From assembly GCA_047967505.1 (NCBI GenBank), contig CM106541.1: 64,000 bases of DNA; one strand, written 5' to 3'. Positions 1 through 10,595 of this stretch are shown piece after piece (the first letter of the stretch is position 1; each line of letters begins with the position of its first letter). The notes under the pieces are model-generated. The model was given only the letters and a program-made list of their open reading frames with translations, made no database searches and was not told where the DNA came from. This stretch comes from Dipteris shenzhenensis. Lineage: Eukaryota; Polypodiophyta; Polypodiopsida; Gleicheniales. The position numbers and the translations under genes are program-made.

Positions 1-1621
1 TATACAATTGACATATAGGAAAGGGAAGTTCAATGTGGTAGCAGACTCTCTTAGCCGAATGCCAATTGTTAATGAATTGAGTTTTACTCAATTTGAAAAT
101 GACTTCCTAGAGTCCTTAAAGGGGAAATGTGAGTTTGATCCTTACTTCTCTGAAATATGGAAAGCAATTAAAAATAGGGATCCAACTAATCGAGAGGCTT
201 TCACTGAGGAGTCGCATGGAAATGGCGACACACCACAGGTTGGTGATAAAGAACTCAAGTGGAGAAAATATACTATTGAAGATGGCTACCTGCTCTATAA
301 TAGTAGAGTATGTGTCCCGGATGATAATGATATTAGGCGTCAAATCCTTCTTGAATGTCATGATAGTCCGAGTGCTGAACACCCGGGAATTTAGAAGACA
401 TATGTGCTTCTAAAAAGATAATTCTTTTGGCCTGAAATAGGTAAGGACGCCCAAGATTATGTATGAAAGTGCCAAAAATGCCAGGTCAATAAGGCTGAAC
501 GCCTTAAGGTAGGAGGTCTCCTACACCCATTGGAGATTCCATCTGGCAAATGGGAAAGCATCTCCATGGATTTCATTGTGGGGTTACCTAAGATACAGAG
601 GGGGCACAACTCTGTGTGGGTAATTGTGGATCGGTTGACCAAGATGGCTCATTTTATTCCTGTCAGTGAAGATGTTAAAACTCCAGAATTAGCTAGGCTA
701 TTTGTGGAGCATATCTATAGACTGTATGGGCTACTAGCCGGTATTGTTAGTGACCGGGATAGCAAATTTAACAGCCATTTTTGGAGATTTGTGTTTAAGA
801 GGTTGGAAACTTCATTGAATATGAGCACCGCGGATCATCCACAGAGTGATGGTCAAATTGAAAGGGTCAATCAGATCAAGGATATGCTTCGAGCATATGT
901 AAGTAAACGGTAAACTAATTGGGAACAGTATCTGCCCATATTAGAATTTGCATATAACAATGCCAAACATTCAGCTACAGGTTTTAGTCCATTCATGATG
1001 ATGTATGGATTTCAACCAAGAGCCCTAATGACAGTGGGACTCGAAAAAGAGAAGGTTCATGCGGCCAAAGACTTTCTTGAGGATATGAATCAAACGCTTA
1101 AGTTAGCTAAAGATAGTATAGGAAGAGCTCAAGATAGAGCACAAAGTTATGCAAACCCCCACCATAGATAGTTGGAGTTTGAAGTAAATGAGAAAGTCTA
1201 CCTTAAGGTACCTGAATCTTCAGAATCTCTAAAGACAGGTAAATGTCCGAAGTGGTCTCCTAGGTATTGTGGACCATTCACAATACTTAAGAGGATTGGA
1301 GAACTTGCTTACAAAATAGCCTTACCTGAGGGATGTAGAGTACATCCAGTTTTTCATGCTAGTAGGCTAAAAAGAAAATTATGAGATGATGATAATCTCA
1401 TTGGAAATGAAGTCCTAGTTGAACTCATTGAACCCGCATCTTTACCACATGAACCAGAAAGAATTTTAAATACACAAGAAAAAAGAATGCAACATACTAT
1501 ATGGAAAGAATGTCTGGTTAAGTGGAAAGATAGATCTGAAGAGAGTTCAACATGGGAAAGGGTAAGCAGTCTCCAGAGGAGGTTTCCCAATTTTGTTTTC
1601 GAGGACGTAAACCATTCTTAA
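1..1621 (+). pseudogene. Ty3/gypsy chromovirus pol, 3' part (RNase H end, integrase, chromodomain)
   Basis: The polyprotein enters from the left edge. The RNase H end (YRKGKFNVVADSLSRMP) is followed by the integrase zinc-binding region (ECHDSPSAEHPG, then KCQKC). The integrase core follows, with DFIVGLP near 570, VSDRDSKF near 750 and the catalytic Glu in GQIERVN near 858, and then a C-terminal chromodomain-like stretch ending at TAA 1619-1621. Chromodomains mark the chromovirus clade. The frame is otherwise continuous but has in-frame stops at about 392, 464, 911, 1169 and 1382. Each is explainable by one C-to-T change (CAG/CAA to TAG/TAA or CGA to TGA). The copy is therefore inactive. The 5' half, including reverse transcriptase, lies outside the window. 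Confidence 0.93.
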
Positions 1622-2245
1622 GGGGAAGGGAATGTTACGTCAGCCATAATCCCGGAGTCGACTGGTGCGATTATGGTGAGGCGGGAAACCAAGAGGGCTT
1701 GACATTGCAACGGTGGATGTAATTAAGTGTGGCTAGGAATAAGTGGGGCCTAGCATTAGAGAGGGATGCCAAGAAGAGGTAAAGACTAAGGTCCCCTAGA
1801 AGGACACTTGGCATCTAGAAGTCCACATGGCATGCAGTGGGCTAGGAGGGAGGATTCTAGAGGGAGCCAAAAGAGAAAGGAGGTTTTGGGGAAAACGGAG
1901 GACCTGAGGACGAGAGGAGGCTCTAGAGGGAGAGAGAGAGAGAGAATCCGTGGCTGGGTGGACTGGCAGAAAAAAGCCCTCGAGGTTTGGGGACTCGTAT
2001 TAGTATGTGCCATGAAGAGACAGTTTTGTGGGATGTTTGTAAGAGTGGTAGACTGCCACTATTTATTGGGAGGGCAGTCTGCCCACCCTGCCTCAAACGC
2101 CAGCCTGCCTCAAACCTGGCGTGGACCCTAGCTTGGTTCAGATCTGCCCTGAAGGCAGCCTACCTGCTGCCTACAAATGGCGGCCTTGTGCCTCTATTGC
2201 AGCCCCTCTGGATTTGCAAAACCGCTCACTAAGGGCATGTGTACA
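1622..2245 (+). mobile_element. Gypsy polypurine tract and 3' LTR (end uncertain)
   Basis: A polypurine run (AAGGGGAAGGGAA, about 1620-1632) directly precedes TGTTACG at 1633. This is the layout of a polypurine tract plus LTR start. The minus-strand gypsy element at 11305-14271 begins its LTR with the same heptamer. The 3' end cannot be fixed because the partner LTR is off-window; 2245 is a guess. The LTR contains a short GA run near 1928. Confidence 0.65.
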
Positions 2246-2329
2246 CAGATTATGTCTGCATGCTTGCTATCTAAGCTCAATTTCGTCCTCAAATTAGTGA
2301 CTCACGGGTAGGGCAGTGACCAACTCTGA

Positions 2330-3096
2330 CGCCCCCTCTTAATGACCAAATTGTGGGACCACATCCATGCATCCTGTGAGGTTCATCATTGCTTTAGGAA
2401 GGGCATTGTGAACATGCTAGGAGTGTTCTTTGTAGTTTGGTAATAGATAAACTCGAATTGCTAATCCTGGATCAGCTATCTGATGAAAGGGTATCGATAT
2501 TGATATGGCCTGTCAATGAACATGGGGCTTTTGGCACTAGCAATTCCACTTGCTGTAGAAGATCACCCTTGCATCCTCTTGAAGGGCTCTTTTTCCTCTA
2601 GTATCCATATGAGCCACACAGACTCACAGGTCGCTGCACTTACCACTCTGCACTCTGCTTCTATCTGATAGAGAGTCACGGTTGATTGTTTCTTAATGAG
2701 CCAGCAGTAAGAAACAGTATCATATAATAGACCATCTGCTATCCCAACCTGTAGCCCAATTTGAAGCACGATGTCCTCCTTGGGTTTGTCATGTAATCCC
2801 ATAACCACATCTACAATTGAGACTATTGGCCCCCTCATGCTGATCTTCCTGTGAGCCACAAATGAGTAGTGACATACTAATTGCATTTAGAAATTGCTGT
2901 TTGGTAGTTCCACTATCCACCAACTCTCAGCTCATCTCCATTCTCAGAGTTATATGCCAAGGAAATAGTGAAGAAATCTCAATTCTGTCATTTGAACTTC
3001 TTGAGTAGACTCTCTATATATTGGATCTTCTTAGTCCGATCATTGCAGATGATCAAGTCATCCACATACTTAATCATGATTATCCTTTCCTTCCCC
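2330..3096 (-). pseudogene. Old Ty1/copia relic: RT palm and RNase H
   Basis: Reading leftward on the minus strand, the RT catalytic motif KYVDDLIICND lies near 3050, followed by a degraded FLGI. The RNase H motif WLIKKQSTVTLYQIEAEC lies near 2650. A degraded RNase H tail (FIR..IQD.QFEFIYYQTT) follows near 2450. A purine-rich AAGAGGGGGCG near 2335 fits a polypurine tract. There are several stops and frameshifts. The rest of the same RT lies at 3650-3808 and 10035-10290, beyond two insertions. Order and orientation are consistent with a single ancestral element. Confidence 0.8.
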
Positions 3097-3645
3097 TATG
3101 ATTAGCCCTCAGGTGTTTTTCGAGGGACATGATCCAGATTCAGCTCTCATTGTACGACGACACTCAGTCGAGTCTTGTTCCCTCCAGGATGTTCCCTTCA
3201 CTTCTTTCAGATCTGCTCATGCCTCAGTAGACACGTCTTGGGAGATTCTAGCTAGCATTGCAGCTTGGCATATTTGGAGAGCCAGGTGTACAGAGGCGAT
3301 GGAGCGTATCCAGGTTCACCCTTCCTAGGCTATGGCGAGTACTTGGACCGACACAGTACACACTTTGATGGCCATATGGGCGAGCATGCAAGGATCCTCC
3401 AGAGCAGCCCCTGCTAGGAGAGTTACTTTTTTTACAGTTTGGAGAGGATCTCCTTTCTTCTCCGAGTCTCCCTCAGGGTTGAGGTGGTATTTTCAGCCTC
3501 CGCCTTGGTTTTTTATTAGCTCCTTTTAAGCTGTTTTTCCCCCTCATGCATTGCATGATGTACTCCCTCATTTGAGCTTGCTCTCGCGGTTTTCATTCAT
3601 ACTTATGACTTAATGAAGTAATTTTCTTGAAAAAGAAAAAAGAGT
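3097..3645 (+). mobile_element. 5'-truncated LINE (non-LTR retrotransposon) 3' end
   Basis: The frame contains WEILASIAAWHIWRARC near 3240. This resembles the C-terminal part of plant LINE ORF2 proteins, beyond the reverse transcriptase. A stop at 3326 and a shifted frame follow, then an AT-rich 3' UTR and an A-rich tail (GAAAAAGAAAAAAG, ~3629-3643). It interrupts the old copia RT between its KALYRLKQ region and its YVDD motif. No target duplication was found. Family assignment rests on this one motif plus the tail. Confidence 0.6.
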
Positions 3646-3649
3646 AGAA

Positions 3650-3808
3650 GCTGGCATAGGATGGATTATGAGTGAGGCCATCCTCATGAAATAGTTGTTG
3701 GTCCTCTGACACCAAGCTGTTGGAACTTGTTTCAGCCGATATAGTGCTTTGCAAAATTTCTGCACCTTCTTTACTAAAATGAAATTTTTGTGGCTGCTCC
3801 ATGAAGCC
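3650..3808 (-). pseudogene. Old Ty1/copia relic: RT finger segment
   Basis: The minus strand reads KALYRLKQVPTAWCQRTNN, matching the copia RT motif usually written [14 protein letters not shown]. It is bounded on the left by the LINE tail and on the right by the younger copia 5' LTR at 3809. It joins logically to 10035-10290, which carries the preceding part of RT. Confidence 0.82.
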
Positions 3809-4083
3809 TGTTAGAATTATAGATATAATTCAGCAGTGACCAATGTAATGTAATAAGCTAGTTAGGGGCACTTTTCCCTCTTTAAGAGGTTTTTCCCCCT
3901 AATCGCAGTTAGTTCACTAACTATGGTTAGTGACTACTAAGGTTTTGTCACTGGGACAAAACCTTATCTCTCACTCTTTCAGTTGTACTCTTTACACTCT
4001 TCTATTGCAACTCAGCTCTCAAGCTTTCAGCTCTCCAGCTCACTCTCTCTTGCTCTCTCTCTCTCTCTCTCCAAACTCTCACA
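3809..4083 (+). repeat. 5' LTR of copia element
   Basis: 275 bp, TGTTAG...CTCTCACA, ending in a CT microsatellite. It is followed after two bases by the tRNA-Met primer site at 4086-4097. Confidence 0.96.
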
Positions 4084-4195
4084 TTTGGTATCAGAGCAGG
4101 CTGATCCTGCTCCCTACTCCTTCCTCGTTGAGCTCTTGCCTTCAGTCCAAGCTCCTTGTGCCCATACAGCCCACGCTCCTGTTGCTACATCCCGT

Positions 4196-4800
4196 CTGTA
4201 CCTACTCGAAGTAATCAAACAACTGTCCGTACAGTCCGTACGACTGTACGGAATTCGTACATGCCGTACCGTCCTGCATCACCGCCAGTACAATGCCGTA
4301 CAACTGCGCCGTACATCCATACAAGCGACAATAGTCTGCAGCTCCATTCCGTACAGCCGATCTTCATCCGTATGTACCTGCTCGAAGCAATCAAACAATT
4401 GTCCGTACAGTCCGTACGACTGTACGGAATTCGTACATGCCGTACCGTCCTGCATCACCGCCAGTACAACACCGTACAACTATGCCGTACATCCGTACAA
4501 GCGACAATACTCTGCAGCTCCATTCCGTACAGTCGATCTTCAGCCGTACAGCCCATCGCCTGACTGTACGGTTCGCCGTACAGTTCCGTACGGTTTGTTG
4601 TTGCCATCCGTACACCTGCATCGACCGTACTGCTCCTGCGTCATTTTCGTCGTCAGTTCATGAGGCGTCCGTACTGTTCCGTACAACCTTCCGTACTTTC
4701 TGCGTGCAGCCCATCCGTACAGGTATAGTACCTGCAATCCGTACATTGATTGTACCTGGCCGTACAGGTTGTACCTGCGCACAAGCTGTACCTTGCAGGT
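4196..4800 (+). repeat. CGTAC-rich leader array of copia element
   Basis: About 29 CGTAC/GTACG words occur in roughly 560 bp, mostly as CCGTACA or TGTACGG. A ~180-bp unit is duplicated in tandem (about 4200-4375 and 4382-4555). It lies in the non-coding leader between primer site and gag. Open frames in all phases here are by-products of the repeat. Confidence 0.85.
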
Positions 4801-4839
4801 GATCTTAGGCAGGCACATCTTGCAGACAGCCATTGTTTG

Positions 4840-5400
4840 GCTCAGTTTTTTGGAAGAATTTGGGGCATCCTGTTTGTTGCAGACATTGCAATCAATTTGC
4901 AGTTGTTGAAGAAATTTGGGGCTGCACTTGGAGCAAACATTGCAGATTTGGTCTGAAATTTGGGGCTTTTTGCTGAAATTGCAAAATTTGGGGCTTTCTG
5001 AGCTTTTGCCCCTTTCTGGTTGCAATTTCAAGCTCGAAATTTGGGGCTTTTGATTTTGCAGTAGAATTTCTTGAAGAAATTTAGGGATTTTGTAATTACA
5101 CCTGCAATTTCGCAGTGAAATTTGGGGCTTTTGCAGATAGAGCACAATTCTTGCAACATTTGGGGCTTTTGATCAATTTGCCCCTTTCCGGTTGCAATTT
5201 CGGGCCTATTTTGGGGCTTTTGTGTTGGGAGAGCAATTTTTGGAGATTTCAGTTCATACTGCCTTTCTTGAAGTGTTTTGCAGCACTTTTGGCAGATTCT
5301 GGAGAGTTTTTGATGCTTGGACAGATTTCTAACAGTGCAAGTGCAGAAATCTGAGTTGCATTTACAGCCAGTGCTTGGCTGTGTTTTTTGGGAGTTGTGC
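4840..5400 (+). repeat. AATTTGGGGCTTTTG motif cluster in copia leader
   Basis: Variants of AATTTGGGGC(TTTTG) recur about nine times at irregular spacing, some with GCCCCTTTC (the reverse-complement core) between them. No conserved open frame is seen. Confidence 0.75.
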
Positions 5401-5457
5401 ATTTCATTCCCAGTAAGGGAATTCAGTTTTGTATCTGCTTAAATCTCTTTCTCAGAT

Positions 5458-6457
5458 ATGGCCCAACAAAATCAGAATGACTTCCAGTTCGGTGGTCTTT
5501 CACAGGAAGACAAGTTGGATGGTACCAACTACTCCCTCTGGTGTTTTATGGTATGCAGTATTCTGATTTCTCGCAATTTATGGGATTATGTTAATGGGGG
5601 TGAGATCCGACTAGCAAGTATGGCACCTAATACCCCTCCTCAGCAAGGAGGTGGAAGAGGTCGTGCACAGGGTGTAGTTGCAGAACAAGTTGTTGGTGCA
5701 GCTATAGCCACTACTCCAGAGCAGAAGAGATGGGATTCACGGGATGTCTTAGCTTTGTCATGCATCTCTCTTTCAGTGAAAAGATTCATCATTCCGCATA
5801 TCCGGTCGTGTAAGACCTCGAAGGCAGCGTGGGATATTTTAGAAAGCATGTATGCAGCCCGGAATGATGCAAGGGTATCTTTCTTGAAAAGAGAGTTAAG
5901 TAATACACATATGGAAGAGGGTGACTCCATGTCAGTCCACCTCACAAAGCTATAGGATCTCAGAGAGCAATTATTGAACATAGATGAGATTATTCCTGAT
6001 TCAGAGATGATTACTACCACTCTGAATTCTCTTTCTGAGTCTTATCTCAGCTTTCATACCTCGCTGAACTTATCATTGAGGGGGGGTGCAAATCCTCTCA
6101 CTTTTCATGAGTTGATAGGACTTCTGCTTCAGGAAGAGCAGACCAGGAAAAACTTGGCTTCACGTGCAGGTGAACAAGCTATGCTCTCAAAGTTTAAGTA
6201 AAAAACAAAGGGACAGGCAAAGACATCAGTAAATCAGCCTTTCAGTGGGTCAAGGCAGCCTTCACAAAAGGCTAAAAATGATGCAAGTAAGCCCAAGAAG
6301 AAGGGTTTTTGTCATTACTGCAAAAAGCCTGGTCATCACATTGCAGAATGCAGGAAAAGGCTTGCAAAAGAGAAGAAAAACAGCTTCGGTATGGCTGTTT
6401 CAGATTCAGCTCCTCATGCATCTGACAGTGGGGATGCTGCAGCCAACTTGTTGGACA
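5458..6457 (+). pseudogene. Copia gag
   Basis: The frame starts at ATG 5458 (MAQQNQNDFQFGG), 1.36 kb after the primer site. It has the usual plant copia gag body (KLDGTNYSLW; AWDILESMYAARN) and a CCHC zinc knuckle CHYCKKPGHHIAEC near 6310-6354. In-frame stops at 5953 (TAG) and 6199 (TAA) each fit a CAG/CAA change. A frameshift follows near 6455 before the protease. Confidence 0.9.
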
Positions 6458-6554
6458 GGATTATGCCTTTTTATCTTGCATTTCAGATTCTAGGCTGGCT
6501 GCTCCAGATGCTCGGGATAGTACAGCCACTTGTAATGATAATACATATGCATTT

Positions 6555-9500
6555 TTGACTTGCAGTTATGACTCTTCTACGGATGCATCTGCTTTCAGTG
6601 TCAATGAAACACTGAACACTTGGTATTTTGACAGCGGTGCATCCAAGCACATCACTTCTAGGAAGTGTCTTTTTACTTCCTTGCATCCACCTCCCGTTGG
6701 TAAGAAAGTCACTTGTGCCAATAACTCATCATATTCAGTATGTGGCACAGGAGAAGTTGAGCTTACTGCCATTGATGGCTCAGTTTTCAGGCTTTCAGAT
6801 GTCTTATATGTGCCTAGTATCACCAAGAATCTTCTTTTAGTGTCCACTCTTAACAGAGCTGGATTTCAGGTCATCTTTGAGGATGACAAATGTGCTGTCC
6901 GAGATAGAGAAGATGATTATGCCTTAAGATTATCTGGTACTCTGCTGCGTGGGCTTTTTCAGCTTGATCTTTTTGAGAAAAGAGCAGCCCATGCTCTTGC
7001 AGTTTCTACCCCTACTGCTGCCATGCAGAATGCAGAGTTATGGCATGCCCGATATGGCCACATGCATTACAACAGCTTGATGACACTTCAGAAGCACTCT
7101 ATGGTTGATGCATTGCCACCTCTTGAGATACCTCCTCCACATTAAAGCTGTCCGTAAATTACAGCTTATACACAGTGATGTCTGTGGTCCCATGAGGACT
7201 CCATCATTGGGTGGTCATCTCTACTTTGTTACCTTTATTGATGATTACTCCAATTTCACTTGGGTCTTTGGGCTGAAGCGCAAATCAGAAGTGTTCATGG
7301 TGTTTAAACACTTTTCAGCCATGGTTGAAAATGAAACCGGACTCAAGATACAGACATTGCGCACAGATAGAGGTGGAGAATACTTGTCTGCAGATTTTGA
7401 TGCTTTTCTGAAAGGCAAGGGTATTGTGCATCAGCTCACAGTGAGGCTGACCCCTTAGCAAAATGGCAAAGCTGAGAGGAAAAATAGAACTCTTATGGAG
7501 ATGGACAGATGTATGCTGAAAAGCAAACACATGCCTCATAAATTCTGGCTTGAAGGTCTGATGTGTGCCAATTACATTTTAAATTGGGCTCCCACTAAGG
7601 CTTTAAAAACAAAAACTCCCTATGAGGTCTAGAATGGGAGAAAGCCCTCAGTGGATCATTTCGGAGTCTTTGGATGCCTTGCTTATGCTGATGTGCCAGT
7701 TGAATTTAGGCACAAGTTGTCAGATAAGGCAATTAAGTGCATATTTGTTGGGTACAGTGCAGAAATCAAGGGGTACCGTCTCTACAATCCTGCTACACGC
7801 AAGATCATTGTCAGTAGAGATGTGATATTTGCAGAAAATTCAGCTCACACTCAGGCTGAATTTCAAATGCCTTCTTCTTCAGAGGATGTCTTTGAGGGGT
7901 TGCTACCCATTGCCTTGGGTTCCCCTGCTGATATTTCTGATGCAAATCAGAATTTACAGCCACCTCCCAATGCTTCAGTTCAGCCACAGGATGTCTTGCC
8001 ACCTCCACAGGCAGTGGAACAGGTGGTGCAGCAAGAAATTGCAGACATACATGCAGCAAAAACAGTCCCAAACTGGCTGTTACAGACTCTCAGGGAGAGT
8101 AAAATTGATGCTCCATTACCTGGCAGGACTCGCAGTGCAGTAAGGCACATGGAAGGTGCTAATTCAGTGGAATCAGCATATGCAGGTACTCTTCTTGATG
8201 AGGAGGAGCTTGCCACATTCGAAGAGGCAAAGGACAATGTGCATTGGATGAATGCCATGCACGATGAGTTGCAGTCCATTGAAAAAAATCAGACTTGGGA
8301 TGTTGTAGACTTGCCACCAGGTAAACATGCCATTGGCACACGATGGGTTTTCAAGGTCAAACGGAAGCCAGATGGCTCCCTTGACAGATACAAGGCAAGG
8401 CTGGTTGCTAAAGGCTATGCTCAGAAAAAGGGCATAGATTATGAGGAGACATTTGCTCCTACATCCCCGATGACCACCATCCGATCTGTTATTGCAATGG
8501 CTGCACATTTTGAGTGGAATGTTTATTAGTTGGACATAAAAACAACCTTCTTAAATGGAGACTTGCTGGAAGAGGTGTATGTCAAACAACCTCCAGGCTT
8601 TGAAATTACAGCAAATGCACTTCAAGTATGCAAGCTAAACAAAGCTTTGTATGTGCTGAAACAGGCCCCTCGTGCATGGTATGCCAAGATTCATGCCTTT
8701 TTGACCAGCAAGGGGTTGCACAATAGTCCTATTGAGAGTACCCTCTACATCAAGATGGATGGGGGGGAAATTTTAGTCATCCTTCTTTATGTTGATGACT
8801 TACTGCTCACAGGGTCCAATGAAGATAAAATTGCAGATTTCAAAGCTGATTTGCAGACCACCTTTGACATGTCAGATTTGGGACTGCTTCACTTTTATTT
8901 GGGGATCCAGTTCTCTCAAGAGAGACGTGGCACTGTTATGTCTCAGTCCAAGTATGTGCAGAAACTCTTGGACAGATTTAACATGCATGATTGTAAGCCC
9001 ATAGCCACTCCCATGGAGCCGGGGCTGAAACTCACAATGCATGATGCAGGAGAATCAGTTGATGCCACATCTTACAGTCAGGCTATTGGATGCCTCATAT
9101 ATCTTTGCAACACTAGACCTGATATTCAGTTTGCAGTATCTCAGGTGAGCAGGTACATGCACAGCCCAAAAACTATGCATTGGCAGGCAGTTAAGCGCAT
9201 CTTCCATTATTTGTAGGGCACGAAGTCTTTTGGCTTGTTATTTCCCAGGGGGGGTGACTTGCAGATGCATGCCTACAGTGATTCAGATTGGGCTGGTGAT
9301 TATGACACTAGGCAGTCCACTAGTGGCAATTGTTTCTTTTTGGGTAAATCTTGCATTTCATGGCTGAGCAAGAAACAATCTAGAGTGGCTACCTCATCAT
9401 GTGAAGCTGAGTACAGGGCAGCTTTCACAGCAACAGTTGAATGTGTCTGGCTGCGACATCTATTTGCTGATCTTCATCTGTCTTTGGAGGGTTCTTCTCC

Positions 9501-9714
9501 AATTCTCACTGATAGTCAGAGTGCCATTGCAGTGGCAAAGAATCCAGTGTTTCATGCTCGCACGAAGCACATTGAGGTTCACTATCACTACGTCAGAGAG
9601 AAGTTGCATGTAGGAGAGATCAGTATGATCTTTGTGTCCACACATGACAACGTTGCAGATATTTTCACCAAAGCACTCATTTCGCAGTGTCCTAAACTTA
9701 TATCCATTTGGTGA
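6555..9714 (+). pseudogene. Copia pol: protease, integrase, RT, RNase H
   Basis: Protease WYFDSGASKHIT lies near 6620 and the GAG-pre-integrase LWHARYGHM near 7040. The integrase has D in HSDVCGPM (7173), D in RTDRGGEYL (7363) and E in GKAERKNR (7470). RT has IGTRWVFKVKRKPDG near 8335, [14 protein letters not shown] near 8642 and LLYVDDLLL near 8788. RNase H has DSDWAGDYDTRQSTSG near 9283 and SCEAEYRA, ending at 9714. Stops near 7143, 7456, 7628, 8527 and 9214 interrupt it, all TAG except the first. The integrase zinc region just after 7100 is damaged by deletion or frameshift. Confidence 0.95.
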
Positions 9715-9753
9715 TTGATCAGCCTTGTACATGACATTGGCACTGCAGGGGGG

Positions 9754-10029
9754 TGTTAGAATTATAGATATAATTTAGCAGTGACCAATGTAATTTAATA
9801 AGCTAGTTAGGGGCACTTTTCCCTCTTTAAGAGGTTTTTCCCCCTAACCGCAGTTAGTTCACTAACTATGGTTAGTGACTACTAAGGTTTTGTCACTAGG
9901 ACAAAACCTTATCTCTCACTCTTTCATCTCAGTTGTACTCTTTAGACTCTTCTATTGCAACTCAGCTCTCAAGCTTTCAGCTCTCCAGCTCACTCTCTCT
10001 TGCTCTCTCTCTCTCTCCAAACTCTCACA
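9754..10029 (+). repeat. 3' LTR of copia element
   Basis: 276 bp. It is nearly identical to the 5' copy, apart from a CATCT insertion and a shorter CT run. It is followed by the AAGCC target duplication. Confidence 0.96.
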
Positions 10030-10290
10030 AAGCCATCCTCCACTAAGACCGTCTTCAAAACTTTTGACTTCACATTTACTGAAATGAAAATTTTGAGGCT
10101 GCTCCATGAAGCCATCCTCTTCTAAGACCATCTTCAAAACTTGTGACTTCATATCTGTTTGATGGATTGGCGGTGATGCATTGCCAAGCCTATGACCATT
10201 TAAATGGTAGTCGGTTTGCTTGTCAGGGCAAATGTCTCATAATAGGCAAGGCCCTGTGTCTGTGCATGATCTCTGGAAATTATATTTATC
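10030..10290 (-). pseudogene. Old Ty1/copia relic: RT N-terminal part with 79-bp duplication
   Basis: The minus strand reads HAQTQGLAYYETFALTSKPT near 10265-10205, then a damaged stretch. MKSQVLKMVLEEDGFMEQPQ follows near 10152-10093, matching the RT region that in intact elements reads like VKSAFLNG...EEVYMEQP. The MEQP block is present twice as a 79-bp tandem duplication. One unit is at about 10073-10151. The other was cut by the younger copia and lies partly at 3776-3808 and partly at 10035-10072. Confidence 0.82.
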
Positions 10291-10595
10291 CAGAGTGTGG
10301 GCCCTATTATTACATGCATGTGTCTGTTTTTTCTCGAGGCTGAAAAATGTATCACATGTGACTCATAAAGTTGTGAACTCGTTATTTTCATTTCTTTGTT
10401 CCCTGGTGGGTACATCAGGCTTTAGAATAGGCAGGGCAGCTTTGAATATGCAGACTAATACATTAAAAGGTTCTACTTTTAACCATTCTTCTTGGTCTCC
10501 TTTGTTTGGGCCATTCAAAACTTATGCTTCTCTTTGTAAGAGTGTGCTTATATGTGTCTTGTGTGAGAAGACAATCTTAAGATTTCAAAATGCAG
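10291..10595. other. Intron sequence, nothing else recognised
   Basis: It is T-rich and ends in TTTCAAAATGCAG, the acceptor of the exon at 10596. Earlier ChaN-domain exons are not visible anywhere left of here, so this intron probably continues beyond the window edge. Confidence 0.5.

Larger units (their letters stand above)
3809..10029 (+). mobile_element. Complete Ty1/copia retrotransposon with LTRs and TSD
   Basis: The two LTRs are 3809-4083 and 9754-10029. Both start TGTTAG and end CTCTCACA. By eye they differ at about five bases plus two short indels, roughly 2%. The target duplication AAGCC lies at 3804-3808 and 10030-10034. The primer site TGGTATCAGAGC is at 4086-4097, and the polypurine tract (GCAGGGGGG) lies just before 9754. 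The internal order is leader, gag, protease, integrase, RT, RNase H, which is copia order. All coding domains are present but several nonsense codons make it defective. It is inserted in the older minus-strand copia relic. Confidence 0.97.

Noticed and set aside
1808-2131. 107-codon ORF in the gypsy LTR
   Set aside because: Low-complexity Arg/Gly frame within the LTR with no family signature.
4156-4802. Overlapping ORFs of 120-226 codons in the copia leader
   Set aside because: All come from the CGTAC-rich tandem array, are open on both strands and lie between the primer site and gag.
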